This document shows, in pieces, positions 12,308 to 21,230 of a DNA stretch of 64,000 nt. Numbering within the stretch: position 1 is the first letter of the stretch; each line of letters opens with the position of its first letter. The stretch is from Microbacterium trichothecenolyticum. GTDB taxonomy: Bacteria; Actinomycetota; Actinomycetes; Actinomycetales; Microbacteriaceae. The stretch is taken from NCBI RefSeq assembly GCF_000956465.1, contig NZ_JYJA01000027.1, forward strand, positions 1 through 64,000, in the 5' to 3' direction. The notes under the pieces are model-generated. The model saw nothing but the letters and a program-made list of their open reading frames with translations. It did not search any database and had not been told where the DNA came from. The position numbers and the translations under genes are program-made.

Positions 12308-12958
12308 ATGGACGACGAAACGGATGCCGCGAACGACCCGCGCCGGATGCTCGACCTCATCGACACGACCCGTCGTGAGGCCGTCCGTCGCATCACCGGT
12401 CGCTACGCCGGGCTGCTGGTGCTCTGGGCGATCGCATGGGGCGTCGGGTTCGGTGCGCTGTGGCTCACCGGCGGGGTCGGAGGCGTCGACGTGCTCCCCA
12501 CCGCAGTCGGCTGGTGGATCTTCGCAGGTGCGCTCGTCATCGCGATCGTGTGGTCGGCAGTGGTCGGCATCCGCGCGGGCAGCGACGGGATCCGCGGGCG
12601 CAGCCAGCTGCAGGGAGCTTTGTACGGCTGCTCGTGGACGATCGTCATGGTGGCGGCGTGGGGGCTGATCTCGGGCCTGCAGAGCAACGGCCTGTCGCAG
12701 GAGCTCTCGCAGCTGCTGTACCCGAGTCTCTACATCTTCCTGGTGGGCGTGCTCTATCTGTCAGGCGGCGCCGTGTGGCGAGCGGTGCCGATGTACATCC
12801 TGGGCGGCTTCCTCATCGTGATCGCCGTCGTCGGGCTCTTCTTCGGCGCGCCGACCCACTTCCTCGTCTACGCGATCGCCGGACCCGTTGCGATGCTCAT
12901 CGTGGCCGCGCTCATGCTCTGGGGACCGGTCGCACCCGGTGCCGCGGAGCGGTCATGA
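12308..12958 (+). CDS. Six-helix membrane protein of an ABC/regulator operon
   Basis: 216 residues. A charged N-terminus of about 35 residues is followed by six hydrophobic segments at about 38-58, 68-92, 108-128, 133-153, 160-180 and 183-206. No enzyme motif was recognised. Proteins of this type commonly precede a small winged-helix regulator and ABC exporter genes. The start is ATG 12308, chosen because the promoter geometry places transcription start at this A and because the upstream in-frame residues fall on the operators. It overlaps the regulator gene as ATGA and is probably repressed by it. Confidence 0.6.
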   Translation: MDDETDAANDPRRMLDLIDTTRREAVRRITGRYAGLLVLWAIAWGVGFGALWLTGGVGGVDVLPTAVGWWIFAGALVIAIVWSAVVGIRAGSDGIRGRSQLQGALYGCSWTIVMVAAWGLISGLQSNGLSQELSQLLYPSLYIFLVGVLYLSGGAVWRAVPMYILGGFLIVIAVVGLFFGAPTHFLVYAIAGPVAMLIVAALMLWGPVAPGAAERS

Positions 12959-13254
12959 ACGAACTCGACCCGGTCATCCACGCCCCGGCACGGCTGCGAA
13001 TCATGACGACGCTGGTCGAGGTGCTCGGGGACGGCGACACGATCACCTTCCCGGCGCTGCAGAAGCTCCTGGGCATGACCGCGGGCAACCTCACCACCCA
13101 TCTCGCCAAGCTGTCGGATGCCGGGTACGTCGAGGTCGCGAAGTCGTTCGCCGGCCGCAAGCCCGTCACCGAGATCACACTGACCCACGCCGGGCGCGGA
13201 GCGTTCCGCGCATATCGCACGCAGCTGCTCGCGCTCCTCGGAGGATCCGCATGA
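12955..13254 (+). CDS. Winged-helix transcriptional regulator
   Basis: A compact 99-residue DNA-binding protein of the ArsR/MarR-like winged-helix class (HTH_34 type). HAPARLRIMTTL opens helix 1. FPALQKLLGMTAGNLTTHLAKLSDAGYV is the recognition helix pair, and VAKSFAGRKPVTEITLTHAGR is the wing. No sensory domain is visible, so it may respond directly to a ligand or to dimerisation. It overlaps both neighbours by 4 bases, so it is made together with the exporter. It is the prime candidate for binding the twin palindromes at 12277-12307, giving negative autoregulation. Confidence 0.75.
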   Translation: MNELDPVIHAPARLRIMTTLVEVLGDGDTITFPALQKLLGMTAGNLTTHLAKLSDAGYVEVAKSFAGRKPVTEITLTHAGRGAFRAYRTQLLALLGGSA

Positions 13255-14141
13255 CCGCAGTCGTCCACACCGAAGCCCTCACACGGCGATTCGGGGACAC
13301 CGTCGCCCTCGACGGTGTCACGCTCGACATCCACGCCGGGGAGTGCGTCGGCCTCCTCGGGCCCAACGGGGCCGGCAAGACGACCCTGCTCTCCCTCGTC
13401 GAGGGCCTGCGGCCGCCGACCTCCGGTGTGGTGCGCCTCTTCGACGGCGATCCGCGCACCCCGGCGAGCCGCGCGCGGCTCGGATCCACGCCGCAGGCCA
13501 CCGCGCTGCCGGAGGCGCTCAAGGTGCGCGAGGTGCTGCGGTTCGTCGCATCCCACTACCCCGCCCCGGGCCCGGTGGATCGCGTCATCCGGGAGTTCGA
13601 CCTCGGCCCGCTGCTCGCGAAACAGTGCGGGGCGCTCTCGGGGGGCCAGCAGCGTCGCGTCGCGGTCGCCCTCGCCTTCGTCGGCGACCCCGAGCTCGTC
13701 CTCCTCGACGAGCCGACGACCGGCCTCGATGTCGACGCCCGGCGCTCGCTCTGGGAGGCCGTGCGGACCCGCCATCGCGAAGGCGCCGCCGTCGTCGTGA
13801 CCAGCCATCACCTCGAGGAGATCGAGCAGCTGGCGGAGCGCGTCGTCGTCGTCGACCACGGCGTGGTGCGGGCCGACGACACGCTCGCCGCCGTGGTGGC
13901 GGGCGTGAGCCGCCGCCGCGTGACCCTGCGCGGGGTCACCGTCGCAGGCATCCTCGCACTCGATCCCGAAGCGGCCGTCACCGCGGACCCGGACGACGGC
14001 CTCGTGACCGCGGTCGTCTCGGACTCCGACGCGCTCATCCGGGCGCTCGTCGCGTCCGGCGCCCCCTTCACCGACCTGACGGTGCGGGGAGCATCCCTCG
14101 AAGAAGCCTTCCTCACGATCACGAAGGGAGCGATGGTCTGA
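13251..14141 (+). CDS. ABC transporter ATP-binding protein
   Basis: 296-residue ATPase of an ABC-2 type exporter. Walker A is GPNGAGKTT (37-45), the signature is LSGGQQRR near 130, Walker B is LVLLDEPTTGLD near 150, and the H-loop is TSHH near 183. The last 70 residues form the extra C-terminal domain common in drug, antibiotic or lipid exporters. It powers the permease encoded next, whose ATG shares one base with this stop (TGATG). The substrate cannot be told from sequence. Confidence 0.85.
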   Translation: MTAVVHTEALTRRFGDTVALDGVTLDIHAGECVGLLGPNGAGKTTLLSLVEGLRPPTSGVVRLFDGDPRTPASRARLGSTPQATALPEALKVREVLRFVASHYPAPGPVDRVIREFDLGPLLAKQCGALSGGQQRRVAVALAFVGDPELVLLDEPTTGLDVDARRSLWEAVRTRHREGAAVVVTSHHLEEIEQLAERVVVVDHGVVRADDTLAAVVAGVSRRRVTLRGVTVAGILALDPEAAVTADPDDGLVTAVVSDSDALIRALVASGAPFTDLTVRGASLEEAFLTITKGAMV

Positions 14142-14893
14142 TGTCGACGCTGACGCTCGCTGCCGTCCACACGAAGTACAACCTCTTGGAGACCATGCGC
14201 GTGCCGATCGCCGTGATCGGATCGCTCGTGTTCCCGACGCTCGCGTTCTGCCTGTTCGTCCTGCCGCAGCGCATGGTCGTCGACGAACCCGATTTCGCGA
14301 CGGCCGCCATCGCGTCGATGGTCGTTTTCGCTTTCATGTCGGCGAGCCTGTTCAGCATCGGCCTGGACATGGCGGATCAGCGCTCCAAGCCCTGGTGGCC
14401 CTACCTGCGCACGCTCCCGGGCTCGCCGGCGGCGCGGATCATCGGGCTGATGGCGGCGACGCTCGTCGTCTCGATCCTCGCGATGATCCCGCTCCTGATC
14501 GTCGGTGGGATCTTCACCGCAGCAGCCGTGAACCCCGGGGATCTGTTCGCGGCGATCGGGCTGGCGGTCCTCACGGCGGTGCCCTCGGCACTGCTCGGGA
14601 CGATCATCGGCACGACCGCCGGGCCGAAGGCTGCGATCGCCATCACACAGGTGGTGATGTTCCTGCTCGCGTTCGGCGGCGGACTGTTCCTCCCCCCGAT
14701 CCTGTTCCCCGAATGGCTCGACCTCGCCTCGAAGTTCCTGTGGGTGCGCGAAGCACGCGAGATCGTCATCGCGGCCGCCCTCGGCGAGAGCGCGCCGCTG
14801 TGGGCGGTGCTCGGCATCCTCGCGTGGACCTTGGTGCTGGGGGTCCTCGCGGTCTGGCTGTACCGACGCGACGAAGGTCGTCGCTACCGCTGA
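14141..14893 (+). CDS. ABC-2 type permease
   Basis: 250-residue membrane subunit with six hydrophobic segments (about 22-42, 57-77, 103-128, 135-158, 165-190, 220-243). The ABC-2 layout includes a short cytoplasmic motif WWPYLRTLPGSPAARI before helix 3. It works with the ATPase directly upstream, presumably as an exporter or antibiotic/peptide efflux pump. The 3' end overlaps the convergent epimerase gene by 10 bases. Confidence 0.75.
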   Translation: MSTLTLAAVHTKYNLLETMRVPIAVIGSLVFPTLAFCLFVLPQRMVVDEPDFATAAIASMVVFAFMSASLFSIGLDMADQRSKPWWPYLRTLPGSPAARIIGLMAATLVVSILAMIPLLIVGGIFTAAAVNPGDLFAAIGLAVLTAVPSALLGTIIGTTAGPKAAIAITQVVMFLLAFGGGLFLPPILFPEWLDLASKFLWVREAREIVIAAALGESAPLWAVLGILAWTLVLGVLAVWLYRRDEGRRYR

Positions 14894-15864
14894 GCCTCGC
14901 CGAGCAGAGCGAGTTCATCGGGCCGGGTGAGCCCGGCCAGGCGCTCGCGATCGAGACCTCGAGCGCGCTCGTCGCCGAGGGTGCGCTCGAGGGTCTCGCG
15001 CAGCGGACGCAGGTGCCCGTCCAGGAGCCGGTACAGAACATTGGAGCGGGTCCAGAACCCGGGCATTCCGCCCGGCAGCCACAACGGCAGCGACCGCGTC
15101 CCCATCCAGTACGCGACATCGTGCTCTTCGAGCCAGTCGTCGTCCGCGGCGACGAGGGCGCCGGAATGACCGGCGATGGCGCGCGCCTCCGCGAAGAGCC
15201 GGTCGAGGCCGACCGGGTCGCCCACCGCGTTCACGACCCCCGTCCACTTCTCGCGACCCACGGCTTGCACGAACACCGCGAGGTCGTCGACGTCGATCAC
15301 CTGCGCACCCCGATCGACCGTCTCGGGCACGAGCACGTCGTCCGTCGCAGCGAGAGCGAATCGGCCCACCCAGTATCCGAATCGATCGGTCGGGTCGCCG
15401 GGTCCCACGATCAGCCCCGGCCGCACGATGGCGGCGCGGAACGCGAGACCGGCGCGGACGGATGCCTCTGCCCGCACCTTCCCGCGACCGTAGTCCTCGT
15501 CCTCGCCGGGGCCGGCGAGTGTCAGCAGGCCGGCGGACTCGTCGGCGCCGGGCGCGTCGTCGGCGGCGTAGACCGAGACCGTCGATATGTACGTCCAGTG
15601 CCGCGTGCGCTCCCCCAGCGCCGTCACGGCCCCGGCGACATGGTCGGGGTTCGACGACACGTCGACGATCTCGTCCCACTCGCGGCGCGCGACCTCGTCG
15701 TACGCGTCTTCGCCGTTGCGGTCGGCGACGACCAGCGTCGTCCCGTACGGTGCGTCGCGTCCGCCTCGGGCGAGGCAGGTGACGACGGCGCCGGCATCCG
15801 CCCACCTCTCGGCGATGCGCCCGCTCAGCCAGCCCGTCCCGCCCAGCACCAGTACGTCGGTCAC
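14884..15864 (-). CDS. NAD-dependent epimerase/reductase family protein
   Basis: 326-residue Rossmann-fold protein of the extended SDR/isoflavone-reductase-like type. The dinucleotide loop is VLGGTGWLSGR near residue 5. STVSVYA (about 92-98) and DYGRGKVRAE (about 122-131) stand where the active Ser/Tyr/Lys would be. The substrate is unknown. I start at GTG 15864; a TTG at 15876 is possible. The gene is convergent with and overlaps the ABC permease by 10 bases. Confidence 0.65.
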   Translation of the reverse strand: MTDVLVLGGTGWLSGRIAERWADAGAVVTCLARGGRDAPYGTTLVVADRNGEDAYDEVARREWDEIVDVSSNPDHVAGAVTALGERTRHWTYISTVSVYAADDAPGADESAGLLTLAGPGEDEDYGRGKVRAEASVRAGLAFRAAIVRPGLIVGPGDPTDRFGYWVGRFALAATDDVLVPETVDRGAQVIDVDDLAVFVQAVGREKWTGVVNAVGDPVGLDRLFAEARAIAGHSGALVAADDDWLEEHDVAYWMGTRSLPLWLPGGMPGFWTRSNVLYRLLDGHLRPLRETLERTLGDERARGLDRERLAGLTRPDELALLGEAQR

Positions 15865-15922
15865 GCCTCCACCCAACCAGATGCACCGTGCCGAGGCATC
15901 CCTCTCCGCCGAGGGCAGAACG

Positions 15923-16663
15923 TCAGGCGTGGCTGCGGAGGAAGGTCGTCACGCGCTCCCAGGCGTCGGCCGCGTCGGTCGGGTTGTACCGGCGGCCGGT
16001 GTCGTTGAAGAACGCGTGCGCCGAGTCGGGGTACACGACGGCCGTGAACTCGACGCCGGCCTCCGCCATCGACTCGGTCACAGCGGGAAGGGCGTCGATG
16101 AGCGCGGGGTCGCGCTGCCCGTAGACGGCCAGCACCGGCGCGGAGATATCGGCGATACGGTCCGCCGGCGGCGCCGTGCCGTAGAAGGGCGCGACGGCGC
16201 GCACGCGGTCGTCGTGCGCAGCGATGAGGAACGCGTAGGTCCCGCCGAAGCAGAAGCCCGTCGCGGCGATCCGGTCGTCGACCCCGGGCTGCTCCGTCAG
16301 CCAGTCGACCGTCGCGCGAAGAGCGGCCACCGCCCAGTTCGCGTACTCGGGTGCACGCATGCCGGACAGGGCCTCGCGCATGCGCGGCTGCGCCGCGGTG
16401 CGGGTCTCCTCGTCATCGCTGTTCATCAGCGCGAAGAGCTCCTCGCCGAGCGCCGGTGCCACGCCGCCGTGACTCAGGATGTCGGGCGCCGCGACCAGCC
16501 ATCCCTCGGCGGCGAAGCGGTCGGCCACGTCGGTGATGTGACCGACCAGGCCCCAGATCTCGTGGATGAGCACGAGACCCCCGATCGGCTCGCCCGCAGG
16601 GCGGGCGACGTAGACGTCGATGAGCCCGCCGTCGGCGAGCGGCACCGTGACCATCTCGGGCAT
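15923..16663 (-). CDS. Dienelactone hydrolase family protein
   Basis: 246-residue alpha/beta hydrolase. The nucleophile elbow GFCFGG (about 134-139) has Cys as nucleophile, as in dienelactone hydrolases. An acidic residue in YGQRDPALID near 183 and a His in YPDSAHAFF near 217 complete the triad. Cytoplasmic; the natural substrate is uncertain, since many such genes do not take part in chlorocatechol breakdown. A good GGAGG ribosome site precedes ATG 16663. It lies between the epimerase and pheT on the same strand and its stop-to-start spacings suggest separate expression. Confidence 0.8.
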   Translation of the reverse strand: MPEMVTVPLADGGLIDVYVARPAGEPIGGLVLIHEIWGLVGHITDVADRFAAEGWLVAAPDILSHGGVAPALGEELFALMNSDDEETRTAAQPRMREALSGMRAPEYANWAVAALRATVDWLTEQPGVDDRIAATGFCFGGTYAFLIAAHDDRVRAVAPFYGTAPPADRIADISAPVLAVYGQRDPALIDALPAVTESMAEAGVEFTAVVYPDSAHAFFNDTGRRYNPTDAADAWERVTTFLRSHA

Positions 16664-16684
16664 CGGGCACCTCCGGTACGGATG

Positions 16685-19219
16685 CTACTCGCGCAGCGTC
16701 GCCCCGAAACGCTCGGTCGCGACGGCCACCCCCGCAAGCTTCGCCTCGGTCGCCTCGGCGGCCGTGAGCGTGCGGTCGGTGGCGCGGAATCGGAGCGCGA
16801 ACGTCAAGCTCTTCTCACCCTCGGGCACGCCCTGTCCGCGATAGTCATCGACCAGGCGCACCGACTCGAGGAGTTCGCCGGCGCCGGAGACGAGCGCACC
16901 GCGCACCTCGGCGGCCGGGACGTCGGCGCCGAGCACCAGCGACACGTCCTGCGTCGCTGCCGGGAACCCCGACAGCGAAGCCGCGACGACCTTGTCCCCC
17001 GCAAGCGAGAGCACGAGATCGAGATCGAGCTCCGCCACGATGACGCGACCCGGAAGATCGGACGCCTCGGCCACCGCCGGCAGCAGCTCGCCGACGTAGC
17101 CGACCTCGGTGCCGTCAACGGACAGCACGCCGGTGCGGCCCGGGTGCAGCGCGGCGCGCTGACCCTGGGCGACATCGATCGTGACGCCCGCGGCTGCCGC
17201 GATCGTTCGCACCGCATCGAGGGCGTCGGCGAGGTCGGCCGTCACCGGCGCGACGCCGGGCTGCTTCGCGACCAGGCTGCCCGTGAGCAGCACGGCGACG
17301 TGGCGGTGCTGCGGCGGGATCGAGGCGTCGAGCTCGGCAAGGGTCGCGGCATCCGGTCGCACCGCCAGCGGCGGCACGAACGACGTTCCGTACCGCACGC
17401 CGACCTTCGGGAGGAAGACGACGCCGGTCTCGAAGAGCGACAGGTCGGTGAAGCCGCGCGATACATTGCGGTGCGCGACCTGCAGAAGGCCCGGCACGAG
17501 CGAACGGCGCAGGAACGGGGCCTGCCCGTCGAGCGGGTTCGCCAGCTTGACGCTCGGGAGCTGCTCCCCCGACGCAGAGCCGTGGAGATCGTTCTGCTCC
17601 TCGCTGGTGAACCCGAACGACGGCGTCTCGACGAAGCCCGCAGCGGCGAGCGCGTTCGCCACACGACGACGGCCCTGCTGCGCGGCGGTGAGGCCACGGC
17701 CCGAGGGCGGCAGCGGCAGCACCGACGGGATGCGGTCGTAGCCCTCGATGCGGGCGACCTCCTCGGCGAGCGTCCACTTGTCGGTGAGGTCCGGGCGCCA
17801 CGACGGCGGGATGACCTGCCATCCCTCGCTGCCCTCGGCGCCGACGACGTCGCAGCCGATGAGCCGCAGCGCGGCCTCGATCTGGCCCGGCGTGTAGTCG
17901 ACGCCGATGAGGCGCTGAACGAAAGTCGGCGGAAGCTCGATGCCGGGGATGAACACCTCGGCGAACAGCGCGGCGCCGTACTCGTCGTCGCTGGTGCCGC
18001 CGGCGTACTCGACCATGAGGTCGGCTACGCGACGGGCGGCGACGAAGGGCACGAGCGGGTCGACGCCGCGCTCGAAGCGGCGGGAAGCCTCGCTCGGCAG
18101 CTTGTGCCGGCGAGCGGTGCGCGCGATCGACACGGTGTCGAACGTCGCGGCCTCGATGAGCACGTTGCGGGTCGCCTCGCCCATCTCGGTCGTGCCGCCG
18201 CCCATGACGCCGGCGAGGCCGATCGGGCCAGAGTCGTCCGTGATGAGCAGGTCTTCCGGGTCGAGGGTGCGGACCTTGCCGTCGAGCGTCTCGAGCTTCT
18301 CGCCCGGCGTCGCCCGGCGCACGGTGATGCCGCCCTGCAGCTTGTCGAGGTCGTAGCCGTGGATCGGCTGGCCGAGCTCGAGCATCACGTAGTTGGTGAT
18401 GTCGATGAGGATGCCGAGCGAGCGGACGCCCGCGAGGGACAGCCGCGAGATCATCCAGGCGGGGGTGGGCTTCGTGGGGTCCACGTCGCGCACGACCCGC
18501 GCCACGAACTCGGTGACTCCCGCGCGGCCGCGGATGGGGGCGAGGTCCTCGGCGCTCACGGGGAAGCCCGCACCGGGCGCGACGTCTTCCCACGTGCGCT
18601 CTGCCGGGTCGCGGAACGCGGCGCCGGTGGAGTGCGAGTACTCTCGCGCGACACCGCGGATGGACAGCGCATAGCCGCGGTCGGGCGTGACGTTGATCTC
18701 GACCGCGACGTCGTCGAGTCCCAGCAGGGAGATCGCGTCGGTGCCGACGGGCGCGTCGATGCCGAGTTCGACGAGCCGGAGGATGCCGTTGTGCTCGTCG
18801 CCGAGCCCCAGTTCGCGGGCCGAGGCGATCATGCCGTCCGACACGTGGCCGTACGTCTTGCGCGCGGCGATCGGGAACGGGCCGGGCAGCACCGCGCCGG
18901 GAAGGGTCACCACGACCTTGTCGCCGACGAAGAAGTTGCGGGCGCCGCACACGATGCCGTGCACCGCGTCGCCGCCGTCCGCGGCGGTCTCGCCGTCGGG
19001 CGCGACGCGCACCTGGCACCAGCGGATCGTCTTGCCGTTGGACTGCGGCTCCTCGACGAATTCGAGGACCTCGCCGACGACGATCGGACCCTGCAGCTCG
19101 AAGCGGTGGACATCCTCCTCTTCGAACCCGACGCGCACGAGCGCCGCGAGGACGTCCTCGGGCGCGGCATCCGCCGGGACGTCGACATACTCACGAAGCC
19201 ATGAGAGCGGGACGCGCAT
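16685..19219 (-). CDS. pheT: Phenylalanyl-tRNA synthetase beta subunit
   Basis: Large subunit of the alpha2-beta2 enzyme that charges tRNA-Phe. 844 residues, typical for Actinobacteria. Visible parts, in order, are the N-terminal tRNA-binding EMAP-like domain (about 40-160), the B3/B4 editing region (about 215-395), the B5 domain (about 415-490), a catalytic-like core and the C-terminal anticodon-binding domain (about 745-844). Its ATG shares one base with the pheS stop. No attenuator or T-box was recognised. Confidence 0.96.
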   Translation of the reverse strand: MRVPLSWLREYVDVPADAAPEDVLAALVRVGFEEEDVHRFELQGPIVVGEVLEFVEEPQSNGKTIRWCQVRVAPDGETAADGGDAVHGIVCGARNFFVGDKVVVTLPGAVLPGPFPIAARKTYGHVSDGMIASARELGLGDEHNGILRLVELGIDAPVGTDAISLLGLDDVAVEINVTPDRGYALSIRGVAREYSHSTGAAFRDPAERTWEDVAPGAGFPVSAEDLAPIRGRAGVTEFVARVVRDVDPTKPTPAWMISRLSLAGVRSLGILIDITNYVMLELGQPIHGYDLDKLQGGITVRRATPGEKLETLDGKVRTLDPEDLLITDDSGPIGLAGVMGGGTTEMGEATRNVLIEAATFDTVSIARTARRHKLPSEASRRFERGVDPLVPFVAARRVADLMVEYAGGTSDDEYGAALFAEVFIPGIELPPTFVQRLIGVDYTPGQIEAALRLIGCDVVGAEGSEGWQVIPPSWRPDLTDKWTLAEEVARIEGYDRIPSVLPLPPSGRGLTAAQQGRRRVANALAAAGFVETPSFGFTSEEQNDLHGSASGEQLPSVKLANPLDGQAPFLRRSLVPGLLQVAHRNVSRGFTDLSLFETGVVFLPKVGVRYGTSFVPPLAVRPDAATLAELDASIPPQHRHVAVLLTGSLVAKQPGVAPVTADLADALDAVRTIAAAAGVTIDVAQGQRAALHPGRTGVLSVDGTEVGYVGELLPAVAEASDLPGRVIVAELDLDLVLSLAGDKVVAASLSGFPAATQDVSLVLGADVPAAEVRGALVSGAGELLESVRLVDDYRGQGVPEGEKSLTFALRFRATDRTLTAAEATEAKLAGVAVATERFGATLRE

Positions 19220-20268
19220 CAGACCACCATTCCGAACTGCTCGCTGAAGCGGACGTCACCCTCGGCCATGTCGCGCATGTCCTGGACGTCGCTGCGGAAC
19301 ATGAGCGTCCGCTCGATCCCCATGCCGAACGCGAAGCCGGAGTACTCCTCAGGGTCGATCCCGGCCGCGCGCAGCACGTTCGGGTTGATCATGCCGCAGC
19401 CGCCCCACTCGATCCAGCGGGCGCCGCCCTTGAACGTGGGGTGCCACAGGTCGAGCTCGGCGGACGGCTCGGTGAAGGGGAAGAAGTTCGCACGGAAGCG
19501 CGTCTTCGCCTCGGCCCCGAACAGCACCTTGGCGGCGTGGTCGAGCGTGCCCTTGAGGTGCGCCATCGTGATGCCCTTGTCGACGACGATGCCCTCGAAC
19601 TGGGTGAAGACGGGCAGGTGCGTCGCGTCGAATTCGTCGGTGCGGTACACGCGCCCGGGGCACAGGACGTAAAGCGGCAGGTCGCGCTCGAGCATCGAGC
19701 GCACCTGGACGGGGCTCGTGTGCGTGCGCATGACGAGGTGGCGCTCCACCGGATCGACGAAGAACGTGTCCTGCATCTGGCGCGCGGGGTGGTCGACGTC
19801 GAAGTTGAGCGCGTCGAAGTTGAACCACTCGTGCTCGAGCTCGGGACCCTCCGCGATCTCCCAGCCCATGCCGACGAAGATGTCGGCGATCTGCTCCTGC
19901 AGGAGGGAGATCGGATGCCGCGCCCCCACGCGCGCGCGAGCCGCGAGCGCCGTGATGTCGACGCGCTCCGCCTCGAGCCTCGCGACGGTCTCGGCCGCGG
20001 CGAGCTCCTCCTCGCGCGCGGCGAACGCCTGATTCACCCGGCCGCGGGCCTGACCGACGAGCTTGCCGAACTCGGCCTTCTTGTCGTTCGGCACGTCGCG
20101 CAGCCGCGCGTTGAGCTTCGCCAGCGGCGAGCCCTCCGCGGAGTGCGCGGAGCGCGCGGCCTTCAGCGTCGCGGTGTCGCCCGCGGCCGCGATGGCCTCG
20201 AGGGCGGCGTCGACGGCGGAGTTCACCGCCTCAGGCGTGATCTCGGTGGTTTCGGGAGCGTCGGACAC
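19219..20268 (-). CDS. pheS: Phenylalanyl-tRNA synthetase alpha subunit
   Basis: Catalytic class II subunit, 349 residues. An N-terminal coiled-coil (about 10-95) carries helices that bind tRNA. Class II motifs follow: HPISLLQ and MGWEIAEGPE (about 115-135), the motif 2 region VYRTDEFDATHLPVFTQFEG near 220, and the motif 3 region GFAFGMGIERTLM near 318. The start is GTG 20268 with a TAGACT box 8 bases upstream, so pheST probably has its own near-leaderless promoter although it follows the transporter genes. Confidence 0.96.
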   Translation of the reverse strand: MSDAPETTEITPEAVNSAVDAALEAIAAAGDTATLKAARSAHSAEGSPLAKLNARLRDVPNDKKAEFGKLVGQARGRVNQAFAAREEELAAAETVARLEAERVDITALAARARVGARHPISLLQEQIADIFVGMGWEIAEGPELEHEWFNFDALNFDVDHPARQMQDTFFVDPVERHLVMRTHTSPVQVRSMLERDLPLYVLCPGRVYRTDEFDATHLPVFTQFEGIVVDKGITMAHLKGTLDHAAKVLFGAEAKTRFRANFFPFTEPSAELDLWHPTFKGGARWIEWGGCGMINPNVLRAAGIDPEEYSGFAFGMGIERTLMFRSDVQDMRDMAEGDVRFSEQFGMVV

Positions 20269-20276
20269 GAGACACG

Positions 20277-20282
20277 AGTCTA
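20277..20282 (-). promoter_or_regulatory. -10 box of pheST (near-leaderless)
   Basis: TAGACT on the minus strand ends 8 bases before the pheS GTG, inside the 44-base gap after the transporter permease gene. Confidence 0.45.
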
Positions 20283-20312
20283 CCGACGGCTCGGGGCAGG
20301 ACCGGCCCGCGT

Positions 20313-21230
20313 TCAGGCGCCTCCGCCGGTGCGGTAGTCGGATCCGTCATTGACGCGCTGTGCAACGATGAGCTCCGTGTCGGTGCCCGCCGGAGCGTTG
20401 GCGGCGGCGACTTGCGGCACGCGCGGCGAGCGGCGCGTGCGCTTCTCGACGAGGTAGGCCACGTATGACAGGGCCAGGCACAGCGCCACGTAGATGGAGC
20501 CGCCGATGATGGCCGATGGGATGAGCGGCGAGTTGTACAGCGCCTGCGAGCCGAGCAGCTTCACGAGGTAGAGCAGCTCATGGAACGTGATGATGAAGCC
20601 GAGCGCGGTGTCCTTCAGGGTGACGACGAGCTGCGAGATGATGACCGGCAGCATCGCGCGGACCGCCTGCGGGAGCAGCACGAGCCGCATCACTCCCGAC
20701 TTGCGCAGCCCGATCGCATAGCCGGCCTCGCTCTGCCCGCGGGGCAGCGACTCGACGCCGGCGCGGATCACTTCGGCGAGCACGGAGCCGTTGTACGCGA
20801 TCAGGGCGATGACGACCGCCCAGTACGGCGACATCTTGACGCCGATCACGGGGAGGCCGTAGTACAGCAGCATCATGAAGATCAGCACGGGGATGGCCCG
20901 CAGGATCTCGACGATCCAGCCCACGGGAATCCTCAGCCACGCATGATCGGACATGCGGCCGAGCGCCAGGACGAAGCCGAGCGCGATGGCGCCGACCGCC
21001 GCCACGGCGAACGCCGACAGCGTGTTCCACGTCGCCTCGAGGAACAGCATCCAGATCGAGGAGTAGGTGAAGAGCTCCCACTTCTCGGCACTGAACTGGC
21101 CGGTCTCGTAGAAGCGCCAGAGCACCCAGCCGATGAAGCCCAGCACGACGAGGATGGTCACCGCGCCGATGATGCGGTTGCGGACGACCGCCCGCGGACC
21201 GGGGAGGTCGTAGAGGACGGAGCTGCTCAT
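20313..21230 (-). CDS. gluD: Glutamate-type ABC transporter permease (GluD-like)
   Basis: 305-residue polar amino acid permease of the His/Glu/Gln family. Five or six helices are present, and an EAA-type loop (SLPRGQSEAGYAIGLRKSGVMRLVLLPQA, roughly 190-220) contacts the ATPase. A basic/Ala-rich cytoplasmic tail of about 30 residues follows. It starts at ATG 21230 within an ATGA overlap with the other permease. The four-gene order matches gluABCD of Corynebacterium. The name is by analogy; the actual substrate might be glutamate, glutamine or a related amino acid. Confidence 0.8.
   Translation of the reverse strand: MSSSVLYDLPGPRAVVRNRIIGAVTILVVLGFIGWVLWRFYETGQFSAEKWELFTYSSIWMLFLEATWNTLSAFAVAAVGAIALGFVLALGRMSDHAWLRIPVGWIVEILRAIPVLIFMMLLYYGLPVIGVKMSPYWAVVIALIAYNGSVLAEVIRAGVESLPRGQSEAGYAIGLRKSGVMRLVLLPQAVRAMLPVIISQLVVTLKDTALGFIITFHELLYLVKLLGSQALYNSPLIPSAIIGGSIYVALCLALSYVAYLVEKRTRRSPRVPQVAAANAPAGTDTELIVAQRVNDGSDYRTGGGA

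Noticed and set aside
14884..14893. Frameshift or annotation error at the ABC permease / epimerase overlap
   Set aside because: Both reading frames are complete and family-consistent; a 10-base convergent overlap is ordinary.
15587..19204. Plus-strand open frame of about 1200 codons opposite pheT
   Set aside because: Composition typical of antisense frames in GC-rich DNA; pheT on the other strand is certain.
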